Shown: piece by piece, positions 1-7,285 of the stretch
Layout of the letters: each line of letters opens with the position of its first letter
Position numbering within the stretch: the stretch's first letter is position 1
DNA from: an uncultured Bacteroidota bacterium
Lineage (GTDB): Bacteria > Bacteroidota > Bacteroidia > Bacteroidales > UBA12481
Assembly (NCBI GenBank): GCA_903851365.1
Contig: CAINOB010000062.1
Location: 124,001-188,000 of the forward strand
Direction of reading: 5' to 3'
Length of the DNA: 64,000 nucleotides
The notes under the pieces: generated by a model
The model's input: the letters and a program-made list of their open reading frames with translations, nothing else
The model's database searches: none
Told to the model about the DNA's origin: nothing
Made by a program: the position numbers and the translations under genes

Positions 1-480
1 GGGACGTCCGGTACGTGCAATATAAAAGGCCTGGGATACTGCCTCAAGAAGATCAGCTGAATCGGTGATCCGTATGTTCCACTTGGTCACAGGCGTTGTC
101 AGCCCAAGAATATCCGCTTCCTGAAAAGCGTCCGATCCGATTAGCCGGGCATTAACCTGACCTGTAATACATACAAGAGGCGTGGAATCTGCAAAAGCAT
201 CAGCCAATCCTGTCAGGAGGTTTGTGGCCCCCGGGCCGGAAGTGGTGATGCACACACCTGTTTTTCCTGATACCCGAGCAAAGCCCTGAGCTGCATGAAT
301 GGCGCCCTGCTCATGGCGGGTAAGTATATGCCGTGGTTGGTTTCCAAAGCGGAACATAGCATCATAGAGAGGCATGATTGCTCCTCCGGGATAGCCGAAC
401 ATGGTTTCTACTCCTTCAGCTTGAAGCGCCAGGATTATTGCGTCGGCGCCAGGGATAAGTGTATTGGTAGTATTTGGCAT
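1..480 (-). CDS. ilvB: Acetolactate synthase large subunit, N-terminal 160 codons (cut by window edge)
   Basis: Reverse-strand reading from the ATG at 480 is open to base 1, giving 160 codons with no stop. The translation shows the ThDP-enzyme N-terminal (PYR) domain: an [20 protein letters not shown] segment near residue 20, [20 protein letters not shown], then [16 protein letters not shown] and the Gln-containing QEADILGLT segment. These are the standard acetohydroxyacid synthase catalytic-subunit signatures; the E of HEQGA is expected to activate the ThDP cofactor. The enzyme condenses pyruvate, or pyruvate plus 2-oxobutyrate, in the first common step of Val/Leu/Ile synthesis. Its ATG is one base after the ilvD stop, so the two are co-transcribed and share the attenuator upstream of ilvD. 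The C-terminal FAD and PP domains lie outside the window. Confidence 0.95.
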   Translation of the reverse strand, partial: MPNTTNTLIPGADAIILALQAEGVETMFGYPGGAIMPLYDAMFRFGNQPRHILTRHEQGAIHAAQGFARVSGKTGVCITTSGPGATNLLTGLADAFADSTPLVCITGQVNARLIGSDAFQEADILGLTTPVTKWNIRITDSADLLEAVSQAFYIARTGRP

Positions 481-481
481 T

Positions 482-2359
482 CTATATTATTTCGTGGTTA
501 GGGACGGGGTTCCCGCCTTCGCGGGAATGACAATGATGGTTGTCGGTTATTGGTTGGCGGACGGCACCGAGGTGCGAGGGGCCAACCATGTAGGCGTATG
601 CTTGCAGCGCCCTTGAAATTTTCCGTTCGATGCGTCTTGATGCCTTTGCGTCTTCCGGTCGTCCAGTCTTAAAGTCTTCTTGTCTGGCGGTCTCGGCGTT
701 AAGAGTCCGTTCATCAAGATCGATGCGAATCATATCGCCATTGCATATCCTGCCAACGGCACCGCCGGAAGCTGCTTCGGGAGATATATGTCCGATTGAT
801 AAACCGGCTGTCCCGCCAGAGAAGCGCCCATCGGTAATCAGTGCACAAGTTTTATCGAGTCCCCTTGACTTCAGATAGGAAGTCGGGTACAACATTTCCT
901 GCATTCCGGGTCCGCCTTTAGGCCCTTCAAAAAGGATAACCACAACATCTCCGGATATTACTTCACCGCCCAGGATTCCCTCAACGGCATCCTCCTGGGA
1001 ATGAAAAACCTTGGCCGGGCCACTGAATTTTCTCATGCTGGATATAACTCCGGCAGTTTTCACTACTGCGCCATTTTCAGCAATGTTCCCGTATAATACG
1101 GCCAAACCTCCGTCGGCGCTATAAGAATTTTCAATATTCCTGATGCAACCCGAGCTTCTGTTAGAATCCGTGGAAACATAGTTATTGCATTGGGAGCCCA
1201 TTTCACGGTTCATTCCTTTACCACCCGGTGCAGATAGTGCATTGGTTACGGCCTCGCTGCAAACATTCGGGGACAGGATATCATACAATCCTATGGCTTC
1301 TGCAACGGTGAGTCCGTCGGCGCGGGGAAGTGAAGTATTTATAAGGCCCGCTTTGCTCAGTTCGGCCATCAGGCTGATCACTCCACCCGCACGGCTGAAA
1401 TCCTGTATATGATAATGCGATGAAGGGGCTATTTTACAGAGGTTCGGAGTCAATCGGGAGAGCTTATCGCAGTCGGACAAAGTAAAATCGGCTTCTGCCT
1501 CACTTGCGATAGCCAATAAATGGAGAATGGTATTAGTTGATCCGCCCATTGCGATATCAACAGTCATGGCGTTGAGAAAGGCCTGGCGACTGGCTATGGA
1601 TCGGGGTAATACCGACTGGTCATCATTAAAATAGTATGCATTCGCCATTTCAACAATCCGGTGGGCAGATTCTTCAAAAAGCCGGCGGCGGTTAACATGG
1701 GTGGCCAAAACAGTCCCATTACCGGGCAGTGCCAGTCCCAGCGCTTCGGCCAGACAATTCATGCTATTAGCAGTAAACAGTCCGCTGCAGGAACCGCAAC
1801 CCGGACAAGCATTTTCTTCCAGAGCTTTCAGATCAGCCTCACTTACCGACTGGTCAGCAGCTGCCACCATAACATCAACCAGATCATAATCATTTTCGCC
1901 AATCCTGCCAGCTTCCATGGGTCCACCGGAAACAAATATCGCGGGGATATTCAGCCGCATGGCGGCCATCATCATTCCGGGAGTAATCTTATCGCAGTTT
2001 GATATGCAGATCATGGCATCCACTGCATGACCATTGCACATGTATTCGATGCTGTCGGCAATCAGGTCGCGGGAAGGCAATGAATAAAGCATCCCGTTAT
2101 GTCCCATGGCTATGCCGTCGTCGATGGCTATCGTATTGAATTCGGCTGCAAAGCATCCCAGTTTTTCTATTTCCGCTTTAATCTGCTGACCTACGTGCTG
2201 AAGGTGAACATGGCCGGGAACAAACTGGGTAAAGGAATTCACTATGGCAATTACAGGTTGGCCAAAATGATGGTTCTTCATCCCGTTGGCCCTCCAAAGG
2301 CTTCGGGCTCCTGCCATCCGGCGTCCTGCTGTGCTTGTTTCGCTATTTAGTTTTGTCAT
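482..2359 (-). CDS. ilvD: Dihydroxy-acid dehydratase
   Basis: A 625-residue protein that dehydrates 2,3-dihydroxy-isovalerate and -methylvalerate to the 2-oxo acids in valine and isoleucine synthesis. The IlvD/Edd family signatures are visible: [14 protein letters not shown] (about 78-90, with the metal-binding Asp pair), [12 protein letters not shown] (118-129) and [19 protein letters not shown] (185-203), which carry the Fe-S cluster cysteines. I chose the ATG at 2359 (MTKLNSE...) because the longer reading starts at a TTG inside the T-tract of the upstream attenuator terminator. The last ~18 residues (from about [12 protein letters not shown]) are atypical and are encoded by a palindromic repeat, so the ancestral end was probably near HLGAVRQP. 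Followed after one base by ilvB. Confidence 0.95.
   Translation of the reverse strand: MTKLNSETSTAGRRMAGARSLWRANGMKNHHFGQPVIAIVNSFTQFVPGHVHLQHVGQQIKAEIEKLGCFAAEFNTIAIDDGIAMGHNGMLYSLPSRDLIADSIEYMCNGHAVDAMICISNCDKITPGMMMAAMRLNIPAIFVSGGPMEAGRIGENDYDLVDVMVAAADQSVSEADLKALEENACPGCGSCSGLFTANSMNCLAEALGLALPGNGTVLATHVNRRRLFEESAHRIVEMANAYYFNDDQSVLPRSIASRQAFLNAMTVDIAMGGSTNTILHLLAIASEAEADFTLSDCDKLSRLTPNLCKIAPSSHYHIQDFSRAGGVISLMAELSKAGLINTSLPRADGLTVAEAIGLYDILSPNVCSEAVTNALSAPGGKGMNREMGSQCNNYVSTDSNRSSGCIRNIENSYSADGGLAVLYGNIAENGAVVKTAGVISSMRKFSGPAKVFHSQEDAVEGILGGEVISGDVVVILFEGPKGGPGMQEMLYPTSYLKSRGLDKTCALITDGRFSGGTAGLSIGHISPEAASGGAVGRICNGDMIRIDLDERTLNAETARQEDFKTGRPEDAKASRRIERKISRALQAYAYMVGPSHLGAVRQPITDNHHCHSREGGNPVPNHEII
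510..527. repeat. Short palindromic repeat inside the 3' end of ilvD
   Basis: TTCCCGC-CTTC-GCGGGAA is a 7-bp perfect inverted repeat with a four-base loop. This kind of element, recognisable by its HSREGGNP-type translation, is usually dispersed between genes. Here it lies within the ilvD reading frame just before the stop. Confidence 0.75.
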
Positions 2360-2375
2360 CGTAAATTCATTAAAC

Positions 2376-2406
2376 AAAAAAAAACCTTCCTGGTTTTCCG
2401 GGAAGG
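2376..2406 (-). terminator. Attenuator terminator upstream of ilvD
   Basis: Read on the reverse strand, CCTTCCCGG (2406-2398), an AAAA loop and CCAGGAAGG (2393-2385) form an 8-of-9-pair stem followed by nine T residues (2384-2376). It lies 17 bases before the ilvD ATG, so it can only act on transcripts heading into ilvD. Its 5' arm is also perfectly complementary to CCGGGAAGG inside the leader-peptide gene (plus 2450-2458), giving a mutually exclusive antiterminator. Confidence 0.85.
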
Positions 2407-2439
2407 TTTTTTTTAGCTATGCGTTTGTATATTTTTTGA

Positions 2440-2508
2440 CTATACACAGCCTTCCCGGTTAACTTCCCCCACGAGGAGGACGTTAATAAGGAGGAGGCCG
2501 ATAATCAT
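2440..2508 (-). CDS. ilv operon leader peptide, 22 aa
   Basis: A reverse-strand ATG...TAG frame of 22 codons begins MIIGLLLINVLLV and ends EGCV. Of the 22 residues, 12 are Ile (3), Leu (5) or Val (4), concentrated in codons 2-13. It precedes the terminator and ilvDB, the arrangement known for ribosome-mediated attenuation of branched-chain amino acid operons. Bases encoding codons 17-20 contain the antiterminator strand CCGGGAAGG. A ribosome stalled on the Ile/Leu/Val codons would leave it free to pair with the terminator arm, while one reaching the stop would cover it. The frame was read directly codon by codon; function is inferred from composition and position. Confidence 0.85.
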   Translation of the reverse strand: MIIGLLLINVLLVGEVNREGCV

Positions 2509-2540
2509 ATTATTCTTCACTTGTATCTTTTATCAGGTGC

Positions 2541-2548
2541 CAAAGGTA
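2541..2548 (-). promoter_or_regulatory. Candidate -7 box for the ilv leader transcript
   Basis: On the reverse strand the octamer TACCTTTG matches the Bacteroidota sigma-ABfr -7 consensus TAnnTTTG exactly, 33 bases before the leader-peptide ATG. I do not see a convincing -33 TTTG at the usual spacing. Confidence 0.5.
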
Positions 2549-2744
2549 AAGTAGAATTCATGAATAAAAAAAGCCCCTGAGTTATAATACTGATTGGCTG
2601 ATTTGATAATTGCCTGATTATCAATATAAAAAAATAACAATTATATATCGATTATTGCATATGTTTTAATCAAAACACCTATTAAAAAGCATTTTTGTAA
2701 TTATTGAATTCTGTTATTTTAGTCACACCATTTTACAATCATGT
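2549..2744. other. AT-rich intergenic region upstream of the metalloprotease
   Basis: No gene seen. The stretch is strongly AT-rich. TTTTG at 2693-2697 with TATTTTAG 17 bases later (2715-2722) is a weak promoter-like pair for the rightward protease gene; the second box differs from TAnnTTTG at one key base. Confidence 0.35.
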
Positions 2745-4706
2745 ATGAAAAGACACTATTTGCTCCTCTGGCTTTTTTGTCTGTCGATGAACTTCATTCC
2801 CGGCAATATTTTTGCACAATCAACCGTATCGGTTAAATTTTCAGTGGATGTCAGCCTCCTGGTGAGCTCAAACAAGTTCAATATGGCGACTGACCGATTA
2901 CTCGTGAAAGGAGCCTTTAACGGCTGGGGCGATCAGAACCAGCTGATCAGGGAAGGAACAACATCGGTATACTCTGTTTCATTAAACCTTAATGCAAATT
3001 CATGGTTCGATTATAAGTTTTATAATGCCTCATTATTGGCTGATAACGGAGGATGGGAAAGCAAGCCTGGTTTCGGAACGAATGGTAACCGGACCCTCAA
3101 TACGGGGACAAATCCTATTGTTCTCCCGGTTGTATTCTTTGATAACGCCGATCTTATCCTGAATCGTTCTACTGATCATTTTAATTTTTACTGTACCGCC
3201 CAGGATATTGGAACTCTGACAGATTTCTCGAATAAACTCGAAACTGAATATTCGAGGATAGTTACTGCCCTGCAAACCACTATCCCGCAAAAGATCGATG
3301 TTTTCATCTTTAAGAATCTCGATGCTTACCACAATGCCATCGGTTATCCAGAATTCCCAACCTGGGCCGTTGGCTCTGCATTCGGAAAGACTATCATTCA
3401 GATGGCTTCCCCAAACCATGCCGGAACCACATCCTATACCAGTATGCTACAATTGATTATTCATGAATTTGTACATATCACGGAAGCATGGAAAACAACA
3501 GGTTCATTGCCCATTTGGCTTAATGAAGGTGTTGCCACCTATTATGCAGGCCAGACTACCACAATTGATTACATCCGTTCGTTAATAAATGGATTTGGAG
3601 GTCTGCCTCAACTGACACTGTTTGAGAACTTCAATACTTTTGGCAATATTGGCGGTTATCAAATGGCCTACACCATAGCTGAATTTGTAACGAAAATTCA
3701 CGGGTCTGATAAGTTGGCAGAATTTGTCAGAACCGTTTCATACCCGGTCCTGGGGTATGCTGATAAGGCAGCTTTTCAGGCTGGCTGGCACACTTTTCTG
3801 ACAAATTATTATATCAATACTCCGCCGCCTGCCATAGCCATCGGGACTATCAGAAGATATGGCGAAAACTGGTTTATGGCTTACTCGCCGCATCCGCAGA
3901 AAGATGCTGAAAACAACACGCTGACCTATTACTTTACCATCACAGGCGATGGATTTAACAAAACCTTTGCTGATACCAATCATTCAGGAAGTTTTACCAT
4001 TCCGCGAAGCGACTTCAAGGCAAATACCACATACACAGTAGCTGCAAAATCATATGATGGAATTGCTTACACGTATACCGCCACCACAAAAACATTTTCA
4101 ACTGCCAACATTGCCCCCACTGTATTTGCTTTCACCTCTCCCTCAAACGGGCAGATTGCCGGTTATAACCAGACGCACCAGATCAGGATCGCCTGGTCGC
4201 CAATGCAGGGGATCGATGACGACGGTGATCCCGTAACCGATAAGATAACCATTGAAGGCAACGGATTGAATAAAACATGGGAAATACCCGGAGCAACTGG
4301 TTTTGTACTGGTAGATTCTTCGGATCTCCAACCCGACAAAACCTATACTTTAAGGGGAGAAAGAACCGATGGCACCGATGCCGTACATGCGACCCCGATC
4401 ACGTTTACCACGGGAAATTTCACCGGCATTGAAAACCTGGTCAGTTCGATGCAAGTGACCTGTTATCCCGTACCTGTAAAAAATCGGTTAACGCTGAAAG
4501 CTGACTTTACATCTCCAGTGAATTTAAAGATCGATGTATACTCCTCCAATGGTCAAAATATGATGTCATTGCAGGAAGAAATAACCGGCAATTTTATCCG
4601 TGATCTGGATTTTTCCTCGTATTATTCAGGTACATATTTCATCAACCTTACTGCTCAGACAGCTACTGGAACATTAGTGAGAAAAACGATAAAGATCTCA
4701 CGATAA
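2745..4706 (+). CDS. Secreted gluzincin-type metalloprotease with starch-binding-like and T9SS sorting domains
   Basis: The 653-residue product begins with a signal peptide (cleavage near IFAQ|STVS). Residues ~28-95 resemble a CBM20/48-type beta-sandwich (VKGAFNGWGDQ). A peptidase_MA-like domain follows, with the zinc motif H240-E-F-V-H244 and a probable third ligand E261 in WLNEGVATY. Two fibronectin-like segments span ~365-545. The final ~80 residues (YPVPVKNRLTL..., ending IKISR) look like a Por-type C-terminal sorting domain, which predicts export and surface attachment or release by the type IX secretion system. The natural substrate is not visible. The next gene is a broken paralogue. 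The fold assignments are by motif only. Confidence 0.8.
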   Translation: MKRHYLLLWLFCLSMNFIPGNIFAQSTVSVKFSVDVSLLVSSNKFNMATDRLLVKGAFNGWGDQNQLIREGTTSVYSVSLNLNANSWFDYKFYNASLLADNGGWESKPGFGTNGNRTLNTGTNPIVLPVVFFDNADLILNRSTDHFNFYCTAQDIGTLTDFSNKLETEYSRIVTALQTTIPQKIDVFIFKNLDAYHNAIGYPEFPTWAVGSAFGKTIIQMASPNHAGTTSYTSMLQLIIHEFVHITEAWKTTGSLPIWLNEGVATYYAGQTTTIDYIRSLINGFGGLPQLTLFENFNTFGNIGGYQMAYTIAEFVTKIHGSDKLAEFVRTVSYPVLGYADKAAFQAGWHTFLTNYYINTPPPAIAIGTIRRYGENWFMAYSPHPQKDAENNTLTYYFTITGDGFNKTFADTNHSGSFTIPRSDFKANTTYTVAAKSYDGIAYTYTATTKTFSTANIAPTVFAFTSPSNGQIAGYNQTHQIRIAWSPMQGIDDDGDPVTDKITIEGNGLNKTWEIPGATGFVLVDSSDLQPDKTYTLRGERTDGTDAVHATPITFTTGNFTGIENLVSSMQVTCYPVPVKNRLTLKADFTSPVNLKIDVYSSNGQNMMSLQEEITGNFIRDLDFSSYYSGTYFINLTAQTATGTLVRKTIKISR

Positions 4707-4712
4707 AATATC

Positions 4713-5778
4713 ATGGTAATCATAAAAAAACTTCTTACGACCATCATGGGATTAATGTTGGCCGCAATAATGTCCTTGATTACACCTATTCTTTATGCCC
4801 AGGACCAGGTCACCGTCAAGTTCTCCGTAAACATGAGTTATCAGGTCAGTCTTAATACGTTCAAACCCGGAACTGACCAGGTTTTGATTCGTGGTTCTTT
4901 TAACAACTGAAGCGATCAGACTCCAATGACCAGAGAAGGAACAACTAACATTTACTCGCTATCAATAGCTCTCAGTAAAAACAGCTATTGGGAATACAAG
5001 TTTTTCATTACGTCAGCAGGTGCCGAAAAAAGTTGCCTGGAAAACAATCACCGGGGTACCAGACTGGCTAAATGAAGGTGTGGCCTGTTATATGGCCGGC
5101 CAAACGATCGACCGGGCCGGCATACAATATGAGTATAACCGGCAAGGGCATTTACCTACTTTGAATGATCCGGAAACTAATTTTGTTGATGTTGGCGGAT
5201 ACGGATTCTCATTCACAATCGCTGATTGGATCGTAAGAACATTTGGAATGACCAAACTTGCCCAGTTAATTGAAAGAGTGTCCTATCCTGTACTTGGTTT
5301 TACTGATAAAACGGCTTTCCAGACTGCCTGGCATAATTTTTTGATGCTGAATTATATAAACACACCTCCTCCGGCAATCACCCTGGGAACAATCAGCAGA
5401 TCAGGACAAAACTGGATAATAAAATATAGTCCGCATGGCTCAACGGATGCAGACAACAACACATTGACTGCAATTCTGTCTGTAACAGGGCCCAGTATCA
5501 ACCGGTCCATCAGCCTTACCGGTAATCCGGGAACAACCTTAACGGATAGCAACGGTTTTCAATCGGATCCGTCTTATGCCATAAGTGGTACACTGACTGA
5601 TGGGATTAAGACCGTGAGCGCCATGAATACGGGGACTTTCAGAACTCCGCGATCATTGGGAATTGAGAGTTATTCTGATATTTTTAAAACAATAGTTTAT
5701 CCTGTTCCGGCAGAAAAGGAGGTTATCCTGCAAGCAGAATTCAGCGGTACTACTGACCTTATTATCGCAGACCCATAA
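4713..5778 (+). pseudogene. Decayed tandem copy of the upstream metalloprotease
   Basis: Begins six bases after the previous gene with its own signal peptide and the same starch-binding-like start (VKFSVNMSYQVS, LIRGSFNN). A TGA at 4908-4910 replaces the TGG tryptophan codon of the parent (NGWGDQ becomes NN*SDQ). Reading through, homology runs to about YKFF. It then jumps in another frame to VAWKTITGVPDWLNEGVACY (from ~5026), skipping roughly 150 residues of the parent and losing the whole HEFVH zinc motif. The Por-type tail stops after about 30 residues at 5778. A nonsense codon, an internal deletion with frame change and a lost tail together make it non-functional. Confidence 0.88.
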
Positions 5779-5800
5779 AATAAATTAAGGAATAGGCGGA

Positions 5801-7285
5801 TTAGCGGCTCCTGCCCTTTGCAGCTTCCTTAAATATTGATTCGGCTACAACATCCGGTTTGTTGTTATAATGATGATTCCCGGGGATGACAATGATTTTT
5901 GCACCCGCTTCACCAAGGATATTGCGGAGTTTAATGTCCTCTTCGTCACCGAAAATGCATATCGGATTCAGTTGCTTTATTTTCTTTACTTCTGTTGGCA
6001 CCTGATAGGGATCCGATTTTCGAATGCCCATCATATCCCCAAGATGGATTTCAAAATCGGCAGTTTTATCGGGCGATAATCCAATAACTCCTCGGATCGA
6101 CTTCTTTAAAGAATCAGGAAGCCGGTTAGCGATAAATGGCACGAGGCAGGCACCGAATGAATAGCCTGCAAGAACAAAGGTTTTCCGGTTCCATTGCAGC
6201 ATGTAATGTTGAATGGTTATAGCGATAGCTGCCGATGTTTCTTCCGGCGTTTTCAACTTCCAGAAATATTTCTGTGCATCCAAACCAACAACCGGGATTC
6301 CCCTTTTTACCAGTGATTCGCTGATATCATGGACAAAGCTGGTCCAGCCGCCATCACCTGAAATCAAAAAAACCAGAGGCAAGCTATCCTTATCCGTGGT
6401 AGCAGCAGAAATTGGTACAATGGGAAAATTCACCGGCAATGGAGTGAGATCAGCAGTGGCAGGTTCAGCTTTATTTGGATTTTTTCCTTCCCCGTATAAT
6501 GGAGCCTCCAAAACCTTTTTATAGGCACCGATAAATTGTGGCAGCCAATTCGACATCACAGAAAATCCATGTCCTACTTTTGGCAACTCGATCAGCTGAC
6601 CTGTATTTAATCCTTTCATATACTGCTTGGTGGCTTCAAATGGGCAAATCTGGTCCTGAAAGCCAATGAGTACAATGAATGGAGCGGTTAATTTATCTGA
6701 TGCTTCGAGATAGTAGAATTTGCCTTCTTTAATTGCATGTGATTTAAGTCCGGCACCTCCGCAAAGTGGCTTATCAATTTCAATATCCGGGCAAAACCCG
6801 AGCGAAACTGCCCCTTTAAAAGTATTTGCCGGGGCCTGGGCAAGAATACCATAGACTAAAGTTGCTCCTGAAGAATATCCTATCAAAATTGGCTTCAGGT
6901 AATCATTAAACTGGTACTTCTTTTGAACCATGATACTTAGCTGCTCAAAATCACCTGCAGGATAATAGCATTTTTCACTCAGGGTTTTTAATTCTTTATA
7001 ATAACTCCGGATATCAATACCAGCTACCAGTGCACCCTGAGCTGCAATTTTTTTTGCCATTTCCACCACACCGCTGTTCCATCCGCCATCACCCGATAAA
7101 AAAAGAACGACGGATTTTACGGGCACCGTAGGCTTATAAATTGTGACTTTCCCGAAAGCGGCGTATCGCAATGAGTCAATGTGATAAACCTGATCGGTAT
7201 GTGCAAAAAGTTTTGAGGAATTTATCGGACCCAACAGCAAAACAACCATGAGACCTAGAAGAGGGAAATTATACTTACTAATCAT
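5801..7285 (-). CDS. AcvB/VirJ-family alpha/beta hydrolase, tandem domains (probable lysyl-phosphatidylglycerol hydrolase)
   Basis: The 494-residue secreted protein contains two VirJ-like alpha/beta-hydrolase halves. Half one has SGDGGW (64-69), the nucleophile elbow GYSSG (136-140) and GHGF (238-241). Half two has SGDGGW (309-314), GYSFG (374-378) and NHHY (470-473). The Ser and His of a catalytic triad are therefore present in both. In Agrobacterium and rhizobia, AcvB hydrolyses aminoacylated phosphatidylglycerol in the periplasm and neighbours the synthase gene. Here its start overlaps the 3' end of mprF by 8 bases, supporting the same role. A role as a type IV secretion component is unlikely because no T4SS gene is nearby. 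Confidence 0.82.
   Translation of the reverse strand: MISKYNFPLLGLMVVLLLGPINSSKLFAHTDQVYHIDSLRYAAFGKVTIYKPTVPVKSVVLFLSGDGGWNSGVVEMAKKIAAQGALVAGIDIRSYYKELKTLSEKCYYPAGDFEQLSIMVQKKYQFNDYLKPILIGYSSGATLVYGILAQAPANTFKGAVSLGFCPDIEIDKPLCGGAGLKSHAIKEGKFYYLEASDKLTAPFIVLIGFQDQICPFEATKQYMKGLNTGQLIELPKVGHGFSVMSNWLPQFIGAYKKVLEAPLYGEGKNPNKAEPATADLTPLPVNFPIVPISAATTDKDSLPLVFLISGDGGWTSFVHDISESLVKRGIPVVGLDAQKYFWKLKTPEETSAAIAITIQHYMLQWNRKTFVLAGYSFGACLVPFIANRLPDSLKKSIRGVIGLSPDKTADFEIHLGDMMGIRKSDPYQVPTEVKKIKQLNPICIFGDEEDIKLRNILGEAGAKIIVIPGNHHYNNKPDVVAESIFKEAAKGRSR

Noticed and set aside
630-878. Small rightward reading frame inside ilvD
   Set aside because: It is an antisense shadow of a strongly conserved gene with no homology-like features; the many similar frames were treated alike.
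4713-5778. Two separate intact genes rather than a pseudogene
   Set aside because: The two frames match consecutive parts of the upstream gene and are separated by a stop codon and a deletion that removes the catalytic motif.
5801-7285. VirJ homology read as part of a type IV secretion system
   Set aside because: No virB/virD-type genes are near and the gene overlaps mprF, which fits the AcvB lipid-hydrolase role.
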